Positions 32,830-38,654 of a stretch of 38,654 bases of DNA are shown here, one piece after another (the first letter of the stretch is position 1; each line of letters starts with the position of its first letter). The DNA is from an uncultured Rhodospirillales bacterium (lineage in GTDB: Bacteria; Pseudomonadota; Alphaproteobacteria; Acetobacterales; Acetobacteraceae). The notes beneath the pieces were generated by a model that was not told the DNA's origin, did no database searches, and was given only the letters and a program-made list of their open reading frames with translations. The translations under genes were made by a program, and so were the position numbers. Location of the stretch: NCBI GenBank assembly GCA_945957135.1, contig CAMFLK010000007.1, positions 1 to 38,654 on the forward strand, read 5' to 3'.

Positions 32830-34574
32830 CCGAGGATCCCTTCGCCCATCTGCACGACGAGGGCTATGCCGGCGCCTACGAAACGCCCCGCGCCACGCAT
32901 GCCCAGGCCCTGCATGTCCGGGGCCGCGCGCTGATATCGCTGGACGGGCCATGGCACGTCACCCCCGACCTGTTCGACGAGGGCCTGCGCCAGCGCTGGT
33001 TCGCCGATGACGACACCCCGCCCGCGCAATGGGCCCGCCCGCGCGACGCCGAGCTGTGGGAGGCGGACACGCTCGACCTGCCGTGCTGCTGGACCATGGC
33101 GCGGCGGGAATGGCGGTATTTCGAGGGCGCGATGTGGTTCGCCCGCCGCTTCGACTGGGCCGGCCGCGCGCCGCGCCTGGTGCTGCGCCTGGGGGCGGCC
33201 GCCTACCAGGCGCGCGTGTTCCTCAACGGCGCGTTCATCGGCAGCCATCGCGGCGCCTCCACCCCGGCCTTCTTCGAACTCACCGCCCATCTCCGGCCGG
33301 GCGGCAATGAATTGCTGGTGCAGGTGGACAACCGCCGCCGCGCCGATCGCGTGCCGATGCATCATTTCGACTGGTTCAACCATGGCGGGCTGTATCGCGA
33401 GGCCGCGCTGGTCCCGCTGCCGGCGGTGTTCATCCGCGCGCTGCGCGTGGAACTGGCGGAGGGCGGCGTGCGCGTCGCCATCGAGCTCTCCGATCCCGTC
33501 GCCGGCCTGGCCCAGGTGGCGATCGCGGGGCTGGGCGAGGCCGATATCGCGGTGGATGGCGGCACGGGCGCGGCGACGATCCGCGCCACCCCCGAACTCT
33601 GGTCGCCGGACTCCCCCCGCCTCTACGACGTGACGGCGCGGTTCGGCGACGACGCGGTCACCGACCGGGTGGGCCTGCGGCGCATCGCGGTGGCGGGCGA
33701 GACGATCCTGCTGAACGGCGTGCCCATCTTCCTGCGCGGCATCTGCGTCCACGAGGAAGACCGCGCCCTGGGCAAGGTCTCCACCGAAGCGGATGTCCGC
33801 CGCATGCTGGGCCACGCCAGGGAGCTGGGCTGCAACCTGCTGCGCCTGACCCACTACCCGCATCACGAGCGCGTCGCCGAACTGGCGGACGAGGCCGGCA
33901 TCATGCTGTGGGCGGAAATCCCGGTCTATTGGGCCATCGCCTTCGACAATCCCGACACGCTGGCCGACGCGGAGAACCAGCTGCGCGAACTGATCGGGCG
34001 CGACCGCAACCGGGCCAGCGTGGTGCTGTGGGGCGTCGGCAACGAGAATGCCGACACCGATGCGCGCCTCGCCTTCATGGCGCATCTGGCCCGCACCGCC
34101 CGCGCGGCCGACCCGCACCGGCTGGTCACCGCCGCCTGCCTGATCAACCGCGAGACCTTCCGCATCGAGGACCGGCTGGCGGCGGAGCTCGACGTCATCG
34201 GCCTCAACGAATATTTCGGCTGGTACGAGCCGAATTTCGACGGGCTGCGCCGCCTGCTGGCCAATTCCCGCCCGGGCAAGCCGGTGGTGATCAGCGAGAC
34301 CGGCGCCGACGCGGTGCCCGGCCTGCATGGTGGCGAGCGGCAATTGTTCACCGAGGAATGCCAGGCGGCCATCCTGCGCCAGCAGATCGAGATCGCGACG
34401 CAGGCGCCCTATGTGCGCGGCTTCATCCCCTGGCTGCTCTACGACTACCGCACGGAACGCCGGCAGACCCGCCATCAGCTCGGCACCAGCCGCAAGGGCC
34501 TCATCGCCGACGACAAGGCCACCCGCAAGCTGGCCTTCCACGCCGTCGCGGCCTGGTATCGCCGGATCGCCTGA
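32826..34574 (+). CDS. Glycoside hydrolase family 2, beta-glucuronidase-like
   Basis: A 582-residue retaining glycosidase. Residues about 35-190 are the jelly-roll sugar-binding domain (LISLDGPWHV, YFEGAMWFARRFD, FLNGAFIGSHRG, NHGGLYREA), about 195-285 the immunoglobulin-like domain, and 286-582 the TIM barrel (LNGVPIFLRGICVHEED). Glu407 in LWGVGNENAD is the acid/base and Glu491 in VISETGAD the nucleophile position. FIPWLLYDYRTERRQTRHQL and NRKGLI-like SRKGLIADD near the end resemble beta-glucuronidases, whose N-x-K motif recognises the carboxylate; here SRK replaces NxK, so another beta-glycoside is quite possible. The GTG start overlaps the previous stop (GTGA). No signal peptide: imported glycosides are cleaved in the cytoplasm. 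Confidence 0.9.
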   Translation: MTEDPFAHLHDEGYAGAYETPRATHAQALHVRGRALISLDGPWHVTPDLFDEGLRQRWFADDDTPPAQWARPRDAELWEADTLDLPCCWTMARREWRYFEGAMWFARRFDWAGRAPRLVLRLGAAAYQARVFLNGAFIGSHRGASTPAFFELTAHLRPGGNELLVQVDNRRRADRVPMHHFDWFNHGGLYREAALVPLPAVFIRALRVELAEGGVRVAIELSDPVAGLAQVAIAGLGEADIAVDGGTGAATIRATPELWSPDSPRLYDVTARFGDDAVTDRVGLRRIAVAGETILLNGVPIFLRGICVHEEDRALGKVSTEADVRRMLGHARELGCNLLRLTHYPHHERVAELADEAGIMLWAEIPVYWAIAFDNPDTLADAENQLRELIGRDRNRASVVLWGVGNENADTDARLAFMAHLARTARAADPHRLVTAACLINRETFRIEDRLAAELDVIGLNEYFGWYEPNFDGLRRLLANSRPGKPVVISETGADAVPGLHGGERQLFTEECQAAILRQQIEIATQAPYVRGFIPWLLYDYRTERRQTRHQLGTSRKGLIADDKATRKLAFHAVAAWYRRIA

Positions 34575-34602
34575 AACGGACGTCCTGCCGCTTCGGCCGG
34601 CC

Positions 34603-35202
34603 CTACCTGTGCTTCTTCTGCGCGCCGCCCTTGCGCGGCGCGGGGTCCGGCGCGCGGGCTTCCTCGGTCTGGAACGGGTTGGCCGGGGCGGCGGTGCAGG
34701 CGGCGAGGGCGAGGAAGGGCTTGGGGTCCAGGGGGCGGCCGTCGGCGCGGACCTCGAAATGGAGATGGGCGCCATGGGCATGGCCGCTGGTGCCGACGTT
34801 GCCGAGGATGTCGCCGGTGCCGAGCGCCACGCCGGGGCGCAGGTTGGGGGCGAAGGCGGCGAGATGGGCGTAGCGGGTCACCAGCCCGTCGGCATGGCGC
34901 ACATCCACCATGCGGCCGTAGCCGAAATAGAAGCCGACGAAGGTCACCTCGCCGGCGGCGGCCACGCGCACCGGCGAGCCATAGGGGGCGGTGAGGTCCA
35001 GCCCGGCATGCCAGCGCGACAGGCCGCGCGCCACCTGCTTCAGCTGGGCCGCGGGCATCAGCATCTCGCCGCACAGATCGGCGCCGCTCACGGGAATGGC
35101 GGTGAGAGAGGCGGGCAACGGCGCGGGTGCCTGGGCGAAGGCCGGGGGGTTGAACCCGGCGGGCGACATCACAACGGCGAGAGACAACAAGAATTGACGC
35201 AT
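34603..35202 (-). CDS. Secreted M23-family metallopeptidase (LytM-type domain)
   Basis: A 199-residue protein with a Sec signal (MRQFLLSLAVVMSPAGFNPP, cleavage near AFA-Q at 23-24) and a peptidase M23 domain. Zinc ligands fit His65 and Asp69 in HAGLDL and His148 in AHLHFEV; His113 (YAHL) and His146 complete the active site. M23 enzymes cut peptidoglycan cross-links or act as scaffolds for amidases; the intact site here favours activity. The C-terminal tail is basic (PRKGGAQKKHR). It is the last gene of a minus-strand trio, 36 bases after the other M23 gene, and converges with the GH2 gene. Confidence 0.9.
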   Translation of the reverse strand: MRQFLLSLAVVMSPAGFNPPAFAQAPAPLPASLTAIPVSGADLCGEMLMPAAQLKQVARGLSRWHAGLDLTAPYGSPVRVAAAGEVTFVGFYFGYGRMVDVRHADGLVTRYAHLAAFAPNLRPGVALGTGDILGNVGTSGHAHGAHLHFEVRADGRPLDPKPFLALAACTAAPANPFQTEEARAPDPAPRKGGAQKKHR

Positions 35203-35238
35203 CGGGGGCGCTTAGCACGCATGGGCGCCGCGGCAAAG

Positions 35239-35727
35239 CTACCGGCAGGGCGTCACCCCGAGCAGCGGCGCGGGGTCCACCGGCTGGCCGTTGACATGCA
35301 GTTCGAAGTGCAGGTGGGTGCCGTAGGTGATGCCCGTCCGCCCCACCCGGCCCAGCCGCTCGCCCTGCGCCACCCGGGCCTGTCCGGAGGCGAGGGCGGG
35401 CGCGACGGTTCCGAGATGGGCATAGCGCGCCAGCGTGCCGTCGGCATGGCGGATGTCGATCTCGAGGCCGGAGGAGCCGAGCCGGCGGATCGCCGCCACC
35501 TGCCCGGCCGCCGCCGCCCGCACCCAGGTGCCCGCCGGAGCCGGCAGGTCGATGCCGTTATGGACGATCGCCGCGCGCGGCCCGCCGGTGCGGGTCACCT
35601 CCGGCCGGGGGCCGAAGGGCGAGGAGACGCAGGCGGGGGTGACCGGTGGCGCCAGGGTTGGCAGCGCCAGGGTTTCCGCCGCCGCCGGCGTTACCACCAG
35701 CGTGGCGGCGAGCAGGGCGCGGATCAC
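35239..35727 (-). CDS. Secreted M23-family metallopeptidase (second)
   Basis: A 162-residue protein. The likely start is GTG at 35727, in a GTGA overlap with the stop of the dehydrogenase gene; translation from there gives a signal peptide (VIRALLAATLVVTPAAAETL). The M23 domain has His56 and Asp60 (HNGIDLPAP), His104 (RYAHLGTV) and His138/His140 (YGTHLHFEL), so the zinc site is complete. CVSSPFGPRPEV is the common SxFGxR start of the fold. It is a diverged relative of the adjacent M23 gene; sharing RHADG-(2)-(A/T)RYAHL and HLHFE-(4)-G-(2)-(L/V)DP suggests an old tandem duplication. Confidence 0.88.
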   Translation of the reverse strand: MIRALLAATLVVTPAAAETLALPTLAPPVTPACVSSPFGPRPEVTRTGGPRAAIVHNGIDLPAPAGTWVRAAAAGQVAAIRRLGSSGLEIDIRHADGTLARYAHLGTVAPALASGQARVAQGERLGRVGRTGITYGTHLHFELHVNGQPVDPAPLLGVTPCR

Positions 35728-36512
35728 CCCTTGGGCGGCGCCGGCTGGTAGGTGCCGATGGAGTTGCCGCCGTCCACGCTCAGCACCGAGCCGGTGATGT
35801 AGGCGGCCGCCGGCGAGCACAGGTACAGCACCGCCATGGCCGCGTCGTCCGGCCCGCTGTTGCGGCCGAGCGGGATGCGGGCGGACATGCGCTCCACATA
35901 CTCGGGCGGCAGCCGCGACACCTCGCTGCCCGGCGCGAAGCCCGGCTCCACCACATTCACCCGGATGCCATGCGGCGCCAGTTCCAGCGCCTGGCCCTTG
36001 GACAGCCGCTCCAGCGCCGTCTTGGACATGCAGTAGGTGACCGACCCCGTGGGCATCTGCCGTGCGGCGCCGGACCCGATATTCACCATCGCCCCCTTGC
36101 GCCCCTCGGCGATCATCAGCCGCGCCATGTCGCGCCCCACCAGGAAGGGCGCGCGCACGTTCACCGCGAGGATGCGGTCGAACTCCGCCTCCGCCAGGTG
36201 CAGCAGCTCGCCGGTGCGGGGATAGACGCCGGCATTGTTCACCACGATGTCCGGCGCGCCCCAGGCCGCCGCCACCGTGCGGGCCAGGTCGGCGATGGAA
36301 TCCGCCCGGGTGAGGTCGGTGCCGTGGGTCGGCGTCGCCGCCGGATCGAGCCCCAGCTTCGCCACCACCCCGGCCAGCTGGTCGGCGCGCAGGTCGGACA
36401 GGCACAGCACCGCCCCCTCCCGCGCGAAGGCCGCGGCGATCCAGCCGCCATAGATGCCGGCCGCCCCGGTGATGACCACCCGTTTGCCCTTGAACGCACC
36501 GTCGAAATTCAT
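35724..36512 (-). CDS. Short-chain dehydrogenase/reductase (SDR)
   Basis: A 262-residue classical SDR. The cofactor motif is VVITGAAGIYGGWIAAAFA (TGxxGxxG with Ile-Tyr in place of the usual Ile-Gly), followed by Asp in LCLSDLRADQL, suggesting NAD(H) preference. NNAGVYPRTG is the NNAG motif. The catalytic set is Asn in ILAVNVRAPF, Ser in MVNIGSGAAR, and Tyr-x3-Lys in VTYCMSKTAL. The end YITGSVLSVDGGNSIGTYQP is normal. It is the first gene of the minus-strand trio with two M23 peptidases, yet it is divergent from a peptide-type importer, 67 bases away, where a catabolic role would fit better. The substrate is unknown. Confidence 0.92.
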   Translation of the reverse strand: MNFDGAFKGKRVVITGAAGIYGGWIAAAFAREGAVLCLSDLRADQLAGVVAKLGLDPAATPTHGTDLTRADSIADLARTVAAAWGAPDIVVNNAGVYPRTGELLHLAEAEFDRILAVNVRAPFLVGRDMARLMIAEGRKGAMVNIGSGAARQMPTGSVTYCMSKTALERLSKGQALELAPHGIRVNVVEPGFAPGSEVSRLPPEYVERMSARIPLGRNSGPDDAAMAVLYLCSPAAAYITGSVLSVDGGNSIGTYQPAPPKG

Positions 36513-36579
36513 GACCCCGCCCCTTTTGATGACGCTTCCGCGATAGCAGGCTTATGGATGCGCTTGCTGCAATGCACCC

Positions 36580-37518
36580 ATGCCCATACTGTCCGCATCG
36601 ATGTTGACGTTCCTCGCCCGCCGCGCGCTGCTGGCCGTGCTGGTCACGATCACGGTGCTGACCATCAGCTTCGCGCTCACCCGGCTGTCCGGCGACCTCG
36701 CCACGGCCATCGCCGGGCCGCAGGCCACCGCCGCCGACATCGCCATCATCCGTGAAGCCTATGGGCTGGACCGGCCGCTGGTGGTGCAGTTCTTCGACTG
36801 GGTGGGCTCCGCCCTGCACGGCGATCTCGGCCGCTCCTACCTCTATCACGAACCCACCGCCGACCTGATCCGCGTGCGCCTTCCCGTCACCCTCACCCTC
36901 GGCGTCACCGGGCTGGTGATCGCGCTGGTCGTCGCCATCCCGCTCGGCATCCTCGCCGCCATGCGCGAGGGCACGGCGCTGGATCGCGCGATCATGGTGG
37001 TGGCGGTGATCGGCCAGGCGATGCCCAGCTTCTGGCTCGGCCTGCTGCTCATCATCGTCTTCGGCCTGCGGCTCGGCTGGCTGCCGATCTCCGGCAACGA
37101 CAGCTGGGACGGCTACGTGCTGCCGGGCATCGTGCTCGCCTTCTCCGCCATTCCCGCGCTGATGCGGCTGACGCGCGGCGGCATGGTCGATGCGCTGGCC
37201 TCGGACTACATCCGCACCGCGCGGGCCAAGGGGCTGGGGCGGCCGGTGATCGTGCTGAAGCACGCGCTGCGCAACGCGGCGATGCCGGTGGTGGCGGTGG
37301 CCGCCGTGCAGCTCGGCTTCATGCTCAGCGGCTCCATCGTCATCGAATCCGTGTTCTCGCTGAAGGGGGTCGGCTATCTCGGCTGGGAGTCGATCAGCAA
37401 GAACGACTTCCCGGTGGTGCAGGCCGTCGTGCTGTTCCTCGCCGTGGTCTATATCGCCCTCACCCTGCTGGCCGACCTGCTGAACGCGGTGCTCGACCCG
37501 CGGCTGCGCAGCCAATGA
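36580..37518 (+). CDS. ABC importer permease, DppB type (second peptide-type system)
   Basis: A 312-residue permease. FLARRALLAVLVTITVLTIS is the N-terminal helix; YGLDRPLVVQFFDWVGSALH and GDLGRSYLYHEPT are the DppB periplasmic hallmarks. The coupling loop is DYIRTARAKGLGRPVIVLKH followed by ALRNAAMPVVAV, and the chain ends DPRLRSQ. ATG 36580 gives the 312-residue form; ATG 36601 (MLTFLARR) resembles the usual DppB start more, and neither has a clear ribosome-binding site. It is divergent from the SDR gene and overlaps the next gene by ATGA. No receptor gene precedes it. Confidence 0.9.
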   Translation: MPILSASMLTFLARRALLAVLVTITVLTISFALTRLSGDLATAIAGPQATAADIAIIREAYGLDRPLVVQFFDWVGSALHGDLGRSYLYHEPTADLIRVRLPVTLTLGVTGLVIALVVAIPLGILAAMREGTALDRAIMVVAVIGQAMPSFWLGLLLIIVFGLRLGWLPISGNDSWDGYVLPGIVLAFSAIPALMRLTRGGMVDALASDYIRTARAKGLGRPVIVLKHALRNAAMPVVAVAAVQLGFMLSGSIVIESVFSLKGVGYLGWESISKNDFPVVQAVVLFLAVVYIALTLLADLLNAVLDPRLRSQ

Positions 37519-38354
37519 CCAAGCTCTCGCTGCGCAACGTCACCACCTGGATCGGCGCGATCATCGTGCTCGGCGTGCTGCTGGTCGGGCTGCTGGCGCC
37601 GTGGATCACCCCGGCCGATCCCTTCGCGCAGGACCTCAACATGCGCATGGTGCCGCCCTCGTTCATGGAAGGCGGCTCGCCCGACCATTTCCTCGGCACC
37701 GACCAGCAGGGGCGCGACTATTTCTCCCGCCTCATCTACGGCGCGCGCATCTCCATGCTGATCGGCATCGCCACCGTCATCACCTCCGGACTGATCGGCA
37801 CCACGCTCGGCGTGCTCGGCGGCTTCTTCGGTGGAAGGGTGGACGATGTGGTGATGTTCGCCATCACCACCCGGCTGTCGATCCCCCTCATCCTCGTGGC
37901 GCTGGCCGTGGTCGGGCTGATCGGCAGCTCGCTCACGGTGGTGGTGCTCACCCTCGGCCTGCTGCTGTGGGACCGGTTCGCGGTGGTGGCGCGCAGCACC
38001 ACGATGCAGGTGCGAACGCTGGACTACATCGCCGCCGCCTGGTGCGCCGGGGCCTCGCGCGCCCATGTGCTGCTGCGCGAGGTGCTGCCCAACATCGCCC
38101 ACCATCTCGTGGTGGTGTCCACGCTGGAAGCGGCACTGGCCATCCTGCTCGAGGCGGCGCTGTCCTTCCTCGGCCTCGGCGTGCCGCCGCCGCTGCCCTC
38201 CTGGGGGCTGATGATCAGCGAGGCCAAGGACTACATGTTCTTCAGCCCCTGGGTGATCATGGTGCCGGGCATCGCGCTGTTCGTGCTGGTGCTCGGCATC
38301 AACCTGCTCGGCGACGGGCTGCGCGACTGGCTGGGAGCCAGCCGGGACGCATGA
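37515..38354 (+). CDS. ABC importer permease, DppC type (second peptide-type system)
   Basis: A 279-residue permease starting in an ATGA overlap with the DppB-like gene. After the first helix comes FLGTDQQGRDYFSRLIYGAR, the DppC signature segment. The coupling loop is LDYIAAAWCAGASRAHVLLR followed by EVLPNIAHHL, and LSFLGLGVPPPLPSWGLMIS is the late hallmark. Compared with the DppC at 20427 it is only moderately similar, so this is a distinct importer and not a recent copy. It overlaps the ATPase gene by ATGA. Confidence 0.92.
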   Translation: MTKLSLRNVTTWIGAIIVLGVLLVGLLAPWITPADPFAQDLNMRMVPPSFMEGGSPDHFLGTDQQGRDYFSRLIYGARISMLIGIATVITSGLIGTTLGVLGGFFGGRVDDVVMFAITTRLSIPLILVALAVVGLIGSSLTVVVLTLGLLLWDRFAVVARSTTMQVRTLDYIAAAWCAGASRAHVLLREVLPNIAHHLVVVSTLEAALAILLEAALSFLGLGVPPPLPSWGLMISEAKDYMFFSPWVIMVPGIALFVLVLGINLLGDGLRDWLGASRDA

Positions 38355-38654
38355 GCGACGTGCTGCTCGAAGTCGAGGGGCTGCATGTGCGCTTCGGCGC
38401 CACCCACGCCGTGCGCGGGGTCGGCCTCGCCGTCCGCCGCGGCGAGACGCACTGCCTCGTCGGCGAATCCGGCTGCGGCAAATCCGTCACCTCGCTGGCG
38501 GTGATGGGGCTGCTGGCCAAGGGCGCGAAACGCGAGGCCGCCCGCCTCGCCTTCGACGGCATCGACATCGCCCGGCTCGACGAACGCGCCATGTCGCGTC
38601 TGCGCGGCGACCGGCTGGCGATGATCTTCCAGGAGCCGATGACCAGCCTGAACC
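38351..38654 (+). CDS. ABC importer ATPase, DppD type (cut by the window end)
   Basis: The first 101 residues of an ABC ATPase, open at the right edge. MSDVLLEVEGLHVRFGATHA is the first strand region; Walker A is GESGCGKS near residue 39-46, and the frame ends in the Q-loop FQEPMTSLN. The start forms an ATGA overlap with the permease gene. Signature and Walker B motifs lie beyond the window, so whether it is a single ATPase or a fused double one, as at 18433, cannot be seen. Confidence 0.9.
   Translation, partial: MSDVLLEVEGLHVRFGATHAVRGVGLAVRRGETHCLVGESGCGKSVTSLAVMGLLAKGAKREAARLAFDGIDIARLDERAMSRLRGDRLAMIFQEPMTSLN

Noticed and set aside
1..38654. RNA genes, CRISPR arrays and riboswitches
   Set aside because: All spacers are short (under 250 bases). 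No tRNA-like cloverleaf, repeat-spacer array or recognisable riboswitch was found by eye.

Overview
The window is GC-rich and almost wholly coding. It carries about 33 protein genes, no RNA gene, no CRISPR array and no transposase. Strong G/C third positions, many 1-4 base start/stop overlaps, several GTG starts and the gene families present suggest an alphaproteobacterium, most likely of the Acetobacteraceae (Rhodospirillales). That placement is inference. The content is a run of import-and-catabolism modules plus one complex I-like membrane complex.

Layout. (a) 82-4493, minus strand: an operon read leftwards, with a DUF1932-type dehydrogenase, a Tat-exported family 5 solute-binding protein, an isochorismatase-family hydrolase and a fused LigB-LigA extradiol dioxygenase. 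It looks like uptake and ring cleavage of an aromatic compound. (b) 4741-6156, minus: a type I phosphodiesterase / nucleotide pyrophosphatase, divergent from (c) 6319-13465, plus: six overlapping genes for a hydrogenase-4-like membrane complex (HyfB, C, E, F, a NuoC-NuoD-like fusion and a NuoB-like subunit). The large subunit lacks all four Ni-Fe cysteines, so this is an Ehr (energy-converting-hydrogenase-related) complex and not a hydrogenase. (d) 13583-13918: a small secreted protein followed by a strong hairpin. (e) 14072-22983, plus: one tightly overlapping operon with a GSA-aminomutase-like aminotransferase, an M81/MlrC metallopeptidase, a complete peptide-type ABC importer whose two ATPases are fused, and an IclR regulator. 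(f) 23039-25923: a Gfo/Idh/MocA oxidoreductase fused to an aldo/keto reductase, then a second IclR regulator. (g) 26097-27647: a lone family 5 solute-binding protein. (h) 27685-34574: a LacI regulator divergent from a sugar ABC importer without its ATPase, an uncharacterised helical protein and a GH2 glycoside hydrolase. A LacI-type operator lies on the divergent promoter. (i) 34603-36512, minus: a short-chain dehydrogenase and two M23 peptidases. (j) 36580-38654, plus: the start of another peptide-type ABC importer, cut by the window end.

Two intergenic spaces (4612-4729 and 25938-26058) hold copies of the same A/T-rich two-hairpin element. They are inverted relative to each other on the map but identically placed relative to transcription: just after a stop codon and before the next gene. 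They stand out sharply from the GC-rich background.

The points most worth following are the Ehr complex with no visible electron-input partner, the paired two-hairpin elements, the uncharacterised protein co-transcribed with GH2 and a sugar importer, and the two-enzyme fusion.
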